Source: JBHOQS01 sp042408875 | GTDB lineage: Bacteria > Chloroflexota > UBA11872 > JBHOQS01 | Direction: 5' to 3' | Assembly: GCA_042408875.1 (NCBI GenBank) | Contig: JBHOQS010000015.1 | Location: forward strand, 186,001-250,000 | Length of the DNA stretch: 64,000 nucleotides | In this document: positions 18,181-25,903 of the stretch, piece by piece | Layout: the number at the start of each line of letters is the position of its first letter | Position numbering within the stretch: position 1 is the first letter of the stretch | The notes under the pieces: model-generated | What the model saw: the letters and a program-made list of their open reading frames with translations, nothing else | Told to the model about the DNA's origin: nothing | The model's database searches: none | Made by a program: the position numbers and the translations under genes

Positions 18181-19257
18181 TTACGGCCCGCAGGTAGCGG
18201 ACTGGTCGCCCTTGAGCCCGTAGTTGAAGGCCAGCAGAGAGAAATCGAGCACGCCGACGAAGCCATCATGGTCGAAATCCGCCTGGGCATTGAACGCCTC
18301 GGTTCCGGCACCGGCGGCGAACGCCCCGACCACAATTGCCACGTCCGCCGGCCCGATCTGGCCGTCCCTGTTGGCGTCGCCCTCTGCCAGCTCACCGAAG
18401 CAGAGCGGCGGGCTCCCAGGTTGATCCACGCCCACCACCACACCGCGGCGCACGCTGTGCAGCGAGGTCGGGCTGCGCACGGCGATATCGTAGGTGCCCG
18501 CGCCGGGCGCGACGACCGTGAAGACGCCATCTCGCTGCATCACAGTATTCCGCAGGTCGGGGGGTGGGCCCGACCATGGCGGGACAGGAGGAACGCTGAA
18601 CTCTACCGTCAGCGTTGTCCCGGCCGCCGGTACACTAGCGGCAGCGCTGCGCGTACCGACCCGGCCGCGCACCACTGCGGGCTCGATCCGTACCGCCAGT
18701 GGCTGGAGGCTAGCCGCGATAGGCCGCCCGCTGGCCGCAGCGAGGGTGGTGCGCACACGTTCCTGGTCGCTCACACTGCCGTCTGCAAGCCCCAAGGTCG
18801 CCGGTGTTCCCTCTGTCTCCTTCAGGGCCAGGAGGCGAAGCTCAGCGAGTATGAACTCTCCCGTGATCCCCCGCCGCTCCAGGCGGCCGGACGCATAGTC
18901 GATCTGCCCGGCCGTGTTATCGACGCGGTTCGCCAGTACGAAGGGAAAGGGGCTCTCCTCACTCTGCCCGAGACGCGAGACCGGGTGGCCGTCAGCGTTG
19001 ACCACCCGCAGGTACACCGGATCGAAGTCCAGATGCACCTCGATGCCGCTGAGCGGTTCAGTGGTGCTCAGGCGCAGCTTGACTGGCTGAACCTGCCCGC
19101 GCGCGAGGGTTAGCACCGGCGGGTCGAAGGTGAGCGTTACACTCTCCGCTGCCGACGCACCTCGTACCGGGCCGTGCAGGAGCGGCGCCAGCGCCAGCAG
19201 CAGCGCCAGCCAGCCGACGAACCCATACTGCCGCAGCCGGACCGCCTGCCCAGCCAT
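18181..19257 (-). CDS. Exported cohesin-like / dockerin-like protein
   Basis: A 358-residue secreted protein. Residues 1-36 form a signal peptide with hydrophobic core GWLALLLALAPLL. Residues about 37-165 resemble a cohesin-type beta-sandwich (LTFDPPVLTLARGQVQPVKL, GIEVHLDFDPVYL). The C-terminal about 65 residues hold two EF-hand calcium loops, DANRDGQIGPADVAIVVGAF and DFDHDGFVGVLDFSLLAFNY, a dockerin type I arrangement. Between them lies a carboxypeptidase-regulatory-like segment. The ATG at 19257 has GGAG 8 nt upstream. Both binding halves are on one chain, and no cellulosome genes are seen, so it may self-associate or attach to a surface partner. Confidence 0.75.
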   Translation of the reverse strand: MAGQAVRLRQYGFVGWLALLLALAPLLHGPVRGASAAESVTLTFDPPVLTLARGQVQPVKLRLSTTEPLSGIEVHLDFDPVYLRVVNADGHPVSRLGQSEESPFPFVLANRVDNTAGQIDYASGRLERRGITGEFILAELRLLALKETEGTPATLGLADGSVSDQERVRTTLAAASGRPIAASLQPLAVRIEPAVVRGRVGTRSAAASVPAAGTTLTVEFSVPPVPPWSGPPPDLRNTVMQRDGVFTVVAPGAGTYDIAVRSPTSLHSVRRGVVVGVDQPGSPPLCFGELAEGDANRDGQIGPADVAIVVGAFAAGAGTEAFNAQADFDHDGFVGVLDFSLLAFNYGLKGDQSATCGP

Positions 19258-19443
19258 GCTCCCGTCTCCAGCATGCACGCGTGTCGCGCCCGGCAGCATG
19301 CGTCCCGGCTGTCCCTTTGCACGGGCAATATGGCACCGGCGCGACCGGGCGCACTATAGCATGCCAGGCAGGCTGGCCATAGATACCTGCTTTGCACGGC
19401 TCTGTACACGAATGGCCTGTTCTGCAACCTGCACAGCGCATGT

Positions 19444-20364
19444 TCAGCCAGAGCGAAGGGCTGCGCCGGCGTATGCCTCGATCTGGGTGCGCGACCACGC
19501 ACCGCTCGCCATGACCAGGCGGTAGCGCAGCTCGAGCACCTGCCCTGGCGGCAGGACGTACTCCTGATCGAACATGAACGAGGCGCTCACACAGGCATAG
19601 GGGTCATTGCGCACGAACCACTTGGTGGGGTAGCGCGGGTTCTGGGGATGGTCTAGGAAGACGAGGGTCGAGCTGTTCCCGCTGCCGTCGTGGCGGCCGG
19701 TGAACGCCAGCCAGGGGGCCGCCTGCCCCATGACCTCGGGCCCCTCAAGGCCTCCTCCAGCCAGGATAGTGCCCTTCAGAAACGAGCGCGGCCCGCGCCA
19801 GAACAGGCCGCCATAGCCGGCCAGCGGGCGGCCCTCAGTCGTCGGCGAGCCAAAGACCAGCTCCTGCGCGCGCCGGTTGCGAAGCGTAAAGGCCAGGTCC
19901 AGGCTCCAGTACTGCCGCGCCGTGTCGACCTCGGTGACAGCGATATAGCGCGCCTCGTCGAGCCAGTGCTCGCCGTTTGACGCAACCCAGCGCAGCCGCT
20001 CTCGCAGCCTCACCCGTGCCCCATCGCAGGCGACCTCGTCCCAGGCGACGTGCTCGATCTGGCCGTGGTTCTCCAGCGACACATACCCGCGCCCCCGCAC
20101 GTAGGTCGGCCCGCCCCAGAAGTTCTGGCCGGAGAGCTGCGCCGAGGTCATGGCCAGGCCATGGTGCCAGGGGTGGTCGTGCGGCCGGAAGATCGTCACG
20201 ACGTCGCCGGCGAGCGTGCGGAGTGGGTGAAAGTACGGCTTCCTGACCTCTGTTTTGTCCACTTGCGGCGCATAGACATACCGGAAGAGCGGGAGCTCTT
20301 GAAAGCGTAGTTCTATGTACTCAGACATGTGCTCAGAGATGACATGGATCAGTTTCAGGTTCAT
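19444..20364 (-). CDS. DUF6807 / PmoA-family protein
   Basis: A 306-residue cytoplasmic protein that I assign to the DUF6807 (annotated PmoA family) group from segments such as RPHDHPWHHGLAMTSAQLSG and GLFWRGPRSFLKGTI. Members are common in sugar-degradation clusters and have a beta-sandwich fold like galactose mutarotase; their reaction is not established. The ATG at 20364 overlaps the stop of the enolase-superfamily gene by 4 bases, so the two are translationally coupled. Last gene of a three-gene operon with the Gfo/Idh/MocA oxidoreductase. Confidence 0.72.
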   Translation of the reverse strand: MNLKLIHVISEHMSEYIELRFQELPLFRYVYAPQVDKTEVRKPYFHPLRTLAGDVVTIFRPHDHPWHHGLAMTSAQLSGQNFWGGPTYVRGRGYVSLENHGQIEHVAWDEVACDGARVRLRERLRWVASNGEHWLDEARYIAVTEVDTARQYWSLDLAFTLRNRRAQELVFGSPTTEGRPLAGYGGLFWRGPRSFLKGTILAGGGLEGPEVMGQAAPWLAFTGRHDGSGNSSTLVFLDHPQNPRYPTKWFVRNDPYACVSASFMFDQEYVLPPGQVLELRYRLVMASGAWSRTQIEAYAGAALRSG

Positions 20365-21509
20365 GGTACGAGCTCCCTGGCGAGGTGCTGTTGCAGGCCC
20401 TCGACGCTTGGGTCTACCCCGATGCCCGGGCGATCGTTCAGGTGGACCGTGCCGCCGAACTCGATCTCCGCCTTGGCCGGGAAGAGGGCCGACTCATCGA
20501 TGAACTGGCTGCCGTTCAGCGCCGCCGGGCCATCGCAGCCAAAAGCAGCAGCGAGCTGGCAGGCGGCCAGCTTGGTCAAGAAGCCGTCGGTCAGCCCGCT
20601 GACGAGCAGAGGCAGCCCGGCGGCCTCAGCCACAGCGATCTGCTGGAGGCTGGGCCAGAGCCCGCCGCTCCGCGTGACCTTGACGACCAGATAATCTACT
20701 AGCCCCTCAGCCGCATAGTGGAAGAAGTCGGCCGGGCTGACACTGGCCTCGTCTACAGCGAGCGGCAGGGGGCAGGCCTGTCGCAACTGGGCCATCAAGT
20801 GCATCTGATCTGCCGGGAGCGGCTGCTCCAGTACATCAACGCCAGCTTCGGCCAGCGCTCGCGCCGCCGCGCGCGCCTCATGCAGGCGGAAGCCCTGGTT
20901 GGCGTCGGCCCACACGAACGCCCCTGGCCCCGCCGCCTCGCGCACGGCGCGGCCGACCGCAGCGTCAGTGGCCGGATCTACAGCGGCCTTGAAATTGAAA
21001 TGGCGGAAACCCTCGGCGCGGGCACGGGCCACTTCCTCAGCTGCTGCAGTGGGATCGTGCGCCGTGACGGTGTAGCTCAGGAAGACGGTGTGGCGCTCCT
21101 GGCTGCCGCCCAGAAAGCAGCGTAGCGGCAGGCCGGCTGCACGCGCGCACAGGTCGTGCACCGCCATGTCCAGCGCAGCCTTGGCCACCGGCTGTCCGGT
21201 GCTCGGCCCGCGGCCGATGGCGCGGTGCATGGCGTGGTGCAGCCCCCAGCGGTCGGTCACCGGCAGCCCAATCACGGCGGGCCCGAGGTAAGACCGGATA
21301 GTTGTGGTGACGCTCTCCAGCGTCTCGTAGGACCACTGCGGTACCGGACGGCCCTCGCCCCAGCCAGCGAGCCCCTCGCTATCCGTGACCCGCACGAACA
21401 CGTGCGGCGCGGTATCGCCGGCCGCACCGGCCGTGCCAGAGGCGAACGTAAACGTGCGCACCACCGGCAGGCGTACTGGAAAGACCTCAACGCGCGTGAT
21501 CCTGCGCAT
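20361..21509 (-). CDS. Mandelate racemase/muconate-lactonizing family enzyme
   Basis: Enolase-superfamily protein of 382 residues that abstracts a proton alpha to a carboxylate. The N-terminal capping domain is followed by the barrel with VAKAALDMAVHDL, FNFKAAVDPATD (catalytic Lys strand), WADANQGF (metal Asp), VLEQPLP (metal Glu), AVDEASVS (metal Glu) and VVKVTRSGG (Lys on strand 6). The Lys-Lys pair fits racemase, epimerase or cycloisomerase chemistry rather than sugar-acid dehydration. It starts 42 bp after the upstream oxidoreductase stop and overlaps the downstream DUF6807 gene by 4 bp. Likely role: catabolism of an acid sugar or dipeptide. Confidence 0.85.
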   Translation of the reverse strand: MRRITRVEVFPVRLPVVRTFTFASGTAGAAGDTAPHVFVRVTDSEGLAGWGEGRPVPQWSYETLESVTTTIRSYLGPAVIGLPVTDRWGLHHAMHRAIGRGPSTGQPVAKAALDMAVHDLCARAAGLPLRCFLGGSQERHTVFLSYTVTAHDPTAAAEEVARARAEGFRHFNFKAAVDPATDAAVGRAVREAAGPGAFVWADANQGFRLHEARAAARALAEAGVDVLEQPLPADQMHLMAQLRQACPLPLAVDEASVSPADFFHYAAEGLVDYLVVKVTRSGGLWPSLQQIAVAEAAGLPLLVSGLTDGFLTKLAACQLAAAFGCDGPAALNGSQFIDESALFPAKAEIEFGGTVHLNDRPGIGVDPSVEGLQQHLARELVP

Positions 21510-21551
21510 GCGCTCTCTCGACCTGTGATCTTAGATGCCAGGCGGACTATC

Positions 21552-22628
21552 CTACATTTGGCCGTTCATCGCGTGGTAGAACGGGTCATCCGGCGTGATC
21601 GAGCCACACTCCACCGGCGTCCGCGTTATGGCCGATTTATACAGGCTGGCGATGAACTCGATCGTCCGCCGCACCCCGGGGCCGCTGGTGATCGGGCGCT
21701 CGTGGCGCTCCATGCAGTCCAGCAGCGCGGCGAGCTGCGCCGTATGCGACGAGGGCACATCGGTCGGGATCGCCCGCCACTGCTCGAGCTCGTCTTGGTA
21801 CAGCGCGCCTTCGGGGATACTATATTGCCAGTTGGCGTTTGTGTACCGGTAGAGGTGCCGCAGCTCGACGGTCGCCTTCTGGAAATCGAAGCGCAGGTAC
21901 GACTCTTGCCGCGGCGAGAGCACGCTGTTGACAATGCTGCCCAGCGCCCCGTTCTCGAAGCGCACCAGCGCCAGCGAGACATCCTCGACCTCGATGGCGC
22001 GGTCGAGCGTGGCCATCATCGCCTGCACCTCGCGCCAGTCCCCCAAGAGCCACAGGAACAGGTCCATGGCGTGGATGCCATGACCCATGGTCGGCCCGCC
22101 CAGCTCATCCCGCCAGGTTCCCCGCCAAGGCACCTGGTAGTACGCATGGTCGCGGTACCAGGTGGTATTGCAGATGCCCACCAACGGGCGGCCCAGGGCG
22201 TTCGCCTCGATCAGCCGTTTGAGATGCTGTGCTCCGGAGCTAAAGCGCCACTGGAACACACTGCTGCAATAGCGCCCGGTGCGCTGCTCGGCGGCCTCGA
22301 TGCGATCGAGCTCAGCTAGCGAGCCACAGAGCGGTTTCTCGCACAGCACCCATGCCCCCGCCTCCAGCGCCTGGATGCTCAGCTCGGCATGAAAGCGCGG
22401 CGGCGTACACACATGCACGAGGTCAGGCTTCTCCGCCTCCAGCATCGCAGCGCTGTCGGTATACGCGCGCGGGATGCCATGCCGCTGGCAGAAGGTCTCC
22501 ACGCGAGCGCGGTCGATATCGACCGCCGCGACGGCCTCGGTGCGCGGCGCGAGCTGCCGAATGGCAGTGATGTGGGCGTTGGCGATGCCGCCAGTGCCGA
22601 TAATGGCGCAACGAACTGTCCTGCTCAC
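21552..22628 (-). CDS. Gfo/Idh/MocA-family oxidoreductase (first)
   Basis: NAD(P)-dependent sugar or inositol dehydrogenase-like protein of 358 residues. The N-terminal Rossmann motif is CAIIGTGGIANAHITA, and WVLCEKPLCGS carries the family EKP motif with the catalytic Lys. The C-terminal alpha/beta domain follows. No ATG fits; GTG at 22628 has GGAG 7 nt upstream and starts the fold directly. First gene of the operon with the enolase-superfamily and DUF6807 genes. Three 11-bp repeats lie immediately upstream of the ribosome site (22640-22672). Confidence 0.86.
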   Translation of the reverse strand: MSRTVRCAIIGTGGIANAHITAIRQLAPRTEAVAAVDIDRARVETFCQRHGIPRAYTDSAAMLEAEKPDLVHVCTPPRFHAELSIQALEAGAWVLCEKPLCGSLAELDRIEAAEQRTGRYCSSVFQWRFSSGAQHLKRLIEANALGRPLVGICNTTWYRDHAYYQVPWRGTWRDELGGPTMGHGIHAMDLFLWLLGDWREVQAMMATLDRAIEVEDVSLALVRFENGALGSIVNSVLSPRQESYLRFDFQKATVELRHLYRYTNANWQYSIPEGALYQDELEQWRAIPTDVPSSHTAQLAALLDCMERHERPITSGPGVRRTIEFIASLYKSAITRTPVECGSITPDDPFYHAMNGQM

Positions 22629-22639
22629 CTGCAATCTCC

Positions 22640-22672
22640 ATTGCACGCAAATTGCACGCAAATTGCACGCAA
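22640..22672 (-). repeat. Three perfect 11-bp tandem repeats in the operon leader
   Basis: ATTGCACGCAA occurs three times head to tail at 22640-22650, 22651-22661 and 22662-22672. Each unit contains TTGC-AC-GCAA, itself a palindrome, so the array is three operator-like half-turn sites spaced exactly one helical turn. It ends 11 bp before the GTG start, just upstream of the ribosome site. This is the place for a sugar-responsive repressor, inferred from geometry. Confidence 0.65.
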
Positions 22673-22996
22673 GTGTACGTCGAGGCATGTTCCCTATCCC
22701 TTGCCACGACATCCTGCGTGTTTTTTCTATCTCAGCCGCGAGGAATGCGTGCCATTGCTTGCCGTAGCGGTGCTCAGCCGTCGGATACAGCGACCTCGGA
22801 CAAACCTCCTGCCAAGCTCCAAGACACCGCGGTGCAGGACATAGGGCAGATAGATCGCTGCCTTCGCCAAGCAGGTGATGAGCTTCACCCGGAAGATGCT
22901 TCCAGTGCTGGTGGGGCCGGCTGGTCGCAGAAGCAGATCCTGGCCCAGCTGCTTGTCTAGCCGGAAAGGGAAAGCTCAGCGCCGGAGTGTCTCCCA
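22673..22996. other. Intergenic stretch, nothing recognised
   Basis: About 320 bp between the HAD gene stop and the repeat array. Both strands stay partly open, but no reading shows a family signature or a ribosome site. It presumably contains the promoter of the sugar operon on the - strand. Confidence 0.4.
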
Positions 22997-23791
22997 TCAC
23001 TTCGGACGATGGGCTGGCCCAATGAGCTGGGGTAACTCTCTGAGAGAGCCGATCCTAGCAACCGCGAGCGCTGGCAGCGGAGGGGTATCCTGGCTCGGCT
23101 CCCCGGCTGTCCAGGCCAGCACGCCTTGCGCCACTGTCCCAGACCGGTGTCTCCGCTGAAGCAACACTGCGTCCATACCGACAGCGCGAGCGCCGATTAC
23201 GTCGGTATCATAACAGTCCCCGACATGGAGGGCCTCCTTCGGGCGCACTCCGGCGCGATCCAAGGCAGCCTGGAAGATACGAGGATGTGGCTTGGCGTAG
23301 CCCACCGTCGCCGAGGCCACGATCACATCGCAGCAGCGGGTGAGGCCCAGCCTGTGGCACGTCTCTTCGAGCGTCGGCGTCCAGTTCGAGATGATACCCA
23401 GCCGGTAGCCTTGTGCCGCAAGCGCTTGGAGCACCTCCGGCACCTCAGGATAGACCTTCCAGATACCAGCGAGCCACACATCCCACATGGCGGCAACAGC
23501 GCGCTCCAGATCGCTTCGAATGCCTGCGTCGCTGAGGATGCGGCGATAGACCTCGGACCACACGGCGACATGGGTAGCCAGCTCCTCGGGCTGGCCCTCT
23601 GGCGGAGGCTGGAGCAGCGCAGCCATCTCCTGCACGGCCCGCGCATGCGCTGCAGCTAGCGCAGCGGGGGCGACCGCGTCGCCAAGCTGCGCCAGCGCCC
23701 GCGCCCAGGCCTCTGCCGGTGGCACCGGCTCGGCTTGCTTCACCAGCGTCGAGCCCATGTCGAAGAAGATCGCTTGGTAGCGACGGCTCAT
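22997..23791 (-). CDS. HAD-superfamily hydrolase
   Basis: Haloacid-dehalogenase-type hydrolase of 264 residues. Motif I is AIFFDMGSTL: the nucleophile Asp is present, but the second Asp of the usual DxD is Gly, a change also seen in dehalogenase-type members. Motif II is GIISNWT, motif III Lys is in VGYAKPHPRIFQAAL, and motif IV is LHVGDCYDTDVIGA. A helical cap lies between motifs I and II. It starts 6 nt after the methyltransferase stop, so the two are cotranscribed. The substrate is unknown; phosphatase activity is plausible but not assured given motif I. Confidence 0.82.
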   Translation of the reverse strand: MSRRYQAIFFDMGSTLVKQAEPVPPAEAWARALAQLGDAVAPAALAAAHARAVQEMAALLQPPPEGQPEELATHVAVWSEVYRRILSDAGIRSDLERAVAAMWDVWLAGIWKVYPEVPEVLQALAAQGYRLGIISNWTPTLEETCHRLGLTRCCDVIVASATVGYAKPHPRIFQAALDRAGVRPKEALHVGDCYDTDVIGARAVGMDAVLLQRRHRSGTVAQGVLAWTAGEPSQDTPPLPALAVARIGSLRELPQLIGPAHRPK

Positions 23792-23797
23792 CGCTCC

Positions 23798-24772
23798 TCA
23801 CCCGCGGACACCCGCCGGGCCGGCGATATCGCCCTCGCCGGCCCGGCGCCGGGCGCGCGCCCCCCGGGCGCGGCTGCCACCGGAGTAGCCTTTCCGCGTT
23901 GCGGAACCTTTCCGCAACGCGGCCACGTCTTTGTCATGTTCATAGGGGTCGAAAAATGGCGGCAGCGGGTCGAAGCCCGGCAGCACGAACTGGCGCTGGG
24001 TCAGCAGCCCTTCCTCTTGCAGACGGCGCAGACGCTCCTCTTCCTCCAGGCGCTGCCGCGCGATCTCCACATACGCTGGCGAGATCTCATAACCAATGTA
24101 CCGCCGGCCGAGCTTCATCGCGGCCACGGCCGTGGTCCCGGTGCCCATGAACGGATCGAGCACGATGTCGTTGACATTGGTGTACAGCAAGATGAGCCGC
24201 CGCGGCAGCTCTTCAGGAAAGACCGCTGGATGCGCGAAGCGGCGGGAGCTCTCGGTCTTGAACCGCCAGATACTCTTGGTCCATTCGACGAACTGCTCGT
24301 TCCTGATACCGCTGGACGTCCCATGCGTCTCCTCGAGCTGCGGTGTCTCTTTGCTGAAGACCAGGATGTATTCGTGGACGTCGCGTAGAGTGGGATTGCT
24401 GGCACGGGCAAACGAGCCCCAGGCGGTCGAGACCCCCACCGAGCTCCCTTTGTCCCAGATGATCTCCCCGCGCATCTCGAGACCCAGCTCAATGAGCTGG
24501 AGTGCAATGTAGGCGTGCAGCGGCACATACGGCTTGCGCCCGGTGGAGGCCACGTTGACGCACAGACGGCCGCCACGGCAGAGCACGCGAATGCACTCGC
24601 GCCAGCATTCCTCGAGGAATGCCAGGTACTCGTCGAGCTCCATGGTATCCTGGTGGCCGTCGTACGGCTTGCCGACGTTGTACGGCGGTGAGGTCACGAT
24701 GAGCTGGACGGAGCCATCCGGCACTTCGTCCATGTGCCGGCAATCTTTGGTGTAGAGAACGTTCGTGCGCAT
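23798..24772 (-). CDS. DNA methyltransferase, beta class (N4-cytosine or N6-adenine)
   Basis: Amino-methyltransferase of 324 residues. The catalytic motif IV TSPPYNVGKPYD (27-38) comes before the AdoMet motif I DPFMGTGTTAVAAMKLG (about 230), the beta-class order. A Ser-Pro-Pro-Tyr core is more usual in N4-cytosine enzymes than the Asp-Pro-Pro-Tyr of many N6-adenine ones, so m4C is a reasonable guess. The C-terminal about 60 residues are charged and Arg-rich. No restriction endonuclease lies next to it, so it looks like an orphan modification enzyme. The ATG at 24772 was chosen because the fold starts there; the ribosome site is weak. Confidence 0.85.
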   Translation of the reverse strand: MRTNVLYTKDCRHMDEVPDGSVQLIVTSPPYNVGKPYDGHQDTMELDEYLAFLEECWRECIRVLCRGGRLCVNVASTGRKPYVPLHAYIALQLIELGLEMRGEIIWDKGSSVGVSTAWGSFARASNPTLRDVHEYILVFSKETPQLEETHGTSSGIRNEQFVEWTKSIWRFKTESSRRFAHPAVFPEELPRRLILLYTNVNDIVLDPFMGTGTTAVAAMKLGRRYIGYEISPAYVEIARQRLEEEERLRRLQEEGLLTQRQFVLPGFDPLPPFFDPYEHDKDVAALRKGSATRKGYSGGSRARGARARRRAGEGDIAGPAGVRG

Positions 24773-24796
24773 CACTGGCGCGCTATAACCCTTTAA

Positions 24797-24835
24797 AAGA
24801 ATTCTAAGAATTCTCGCGAACAAAGCCTTCGCGAG
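24797..24835. promoter_or_regulatory. Palindromic array upstream of the methyltransferase
   Basis: AAGAATTCT is present twice in tandem (24797-24805 and 24806-24814), each with a GAATTC core. An 8-bp inverted repeat CTCGCGAA (24813-24820) and TTCGCGAG (24828-24835) overlaps the second copy. It lies 25-63 bp before the ATG; a TACAAT -10-like box follows at 24856-24861 on the - strand. The position suggests an operator, or sites whose methylation state feeds back on expression. Confidence 0.5.
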
Positions 24836-24861
24836 CGAACTCTTTAAGCGTCGTTATTGTA

Positions 24862-25174
24862 CTAGGGTAAGCGAAACCGGTGGGGACGAAGTGTTACGCG
24901 CGGAGCGAAAGCGGCTCTCCATGCTGCTACTGGCATGCGATAATGAGTACCACCATATACAGTTATATATACAGTATATAGTTATACAGCTGCTTAGACG
25001 ACTACCACTATACGACTACCAGAAGATCTAGGTGCCCCTACCAGATCGAAGAGAGCTGCCAGCCCACCGGAGCCTGCAGCGCGTGCAGGAGAGGCGCAGC
25101 ACATGCCGCAGCACCTCTCTACGATACAAGAGCGCGCGCGCGGCGTCAAAGTTGAAGCAGGCAGTACAGTACCG
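24862..25174. other. Intergenic stretch with an AT-rich island
   Basis: About 310 bp between the methyltransferase promoter and the Uma2 stop. The segment around 24951-24990 is strongly AT-rich with repeated TATACAGT/ATATA words, followed by two copies of CGACTACCA about 14 bp apart near 25010. No coding signature on either strand. Confidence 0.4.
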
Positions 25175-25885
25175 CTATTCCCCTACCCGCGGGTGCTCGA
25201 GGGCACGGCGGAGGGCCTCGGCCATCCGCTCGGGACCGATGATCTCAGCCAGGGCACGGAATACGTCTGGCTCCGGTGCCCAGAGCCACGCCAGGCGCAG
25301 CCACAGCCCCGGCAGCACCGCCGACCGATAGATCCCCTCCGGCTCCGGCAGCACCTGCCGGTACTGCCCCTCCGGCCCCAGCTGGTAGAAGTAGGCCCGC
25401 CGCCGCTGCGGCCGGTTGTCCAGGATCCAGTACTCCGCCACCCCGGCCGCCTCGTACTCGTCGAACTTGTCCACCCGATCGCGATGCTCGCTGTCGTCGG
25501 AGACCACCTCGATGATCAGGTCGGGGGGCCCCACCACTCGCTCGGGGGTGAGGCGGTCGAGGTGGGCGGTGGCGAGGAACAGCAGGTCCGGCTGGCGAGC
25601 CGGCCCGTCCGGCCAGAGCTTCAGCTCAAAGGGGGCGACGAGGAGGCGACCCAGCCCAAACACGGCGACGAAGAGCCCTATCACCCGATCCAGGAATGCC
25701 ACCAGCGTCTGGTGTGGCTCTTTCGGCGGCATTGGGACGATGACCTCCCCCTCCACCCACTCGGCCGGCGTGTCCTCGTCGGCCCAGGCCAGGTACTCCT
25801 CATAGGACATGCGTCGGCGGCCAGGCTGCTCAGCCGCTGTGTCGGTGGCATGTGGTGTAGCGGGTGTAGACGGCGTAACGCTCAT
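25175..25885 (-). CDS. Uma2-family protein (DUF820, restriction-like fold)
   Basis: A 236-residue protein of the Uma2 family, which has a PD-(D/E)XK nuclease-like fold and usually no demonstrated activity. Core features are MSYEEYLAWADED (26-38), PAEWVEGEVIV, then RQPDLLFLA, PDLIIEVVSDDSEHRD and KFDEYEAAGVAEYWILD, supplying the Asp, Glu and Lys of the active site. It is 18 bp downstream of the glycosidase-like gene on the same strand. A decayed copy of the same family lies at 33638-33724. Not convincingly tied to the neighbouring methyltransferase. Confidence 0.83.
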   Translation of the reverse strand: MSVTPSTPATPHATDTAAEQPGRRRMSYEEYLAWADEDTPAEWVEGEVIVPMPPKEPHQTLVAFLDRVIGLFVAVFGLGRLLVAPFELKLWPDGPARQPDLLFLATAHLDRLTPERVVGPPDLIIEVVSDDSEHRDRVDKFDEYEAAGVAEYWILDNRPQRRRAYFYQLGPEGQYRQVLPEPEGIYRSAVLPGLWLRLAWLWAPEPDVFRALAEIIGPERMAEALRRALEHPRVGE

Positions 25886-25903
25886 GGGACAGCTTCCTGC
25901 ACG

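Noticed and set aside
22652..22960. Open frame on the + strand across the gap before the sugar operon
   Set aside because: No family, no ribosome site, and it begins within the operator-like repeats.
23798..25885. Methyltransferase and Uma2 as a restriction-modification pair
   Set aside because: They are not in one operon, 402 bp apart with an AT-rich gap, and Uma2 proteins are not established restriction partners.
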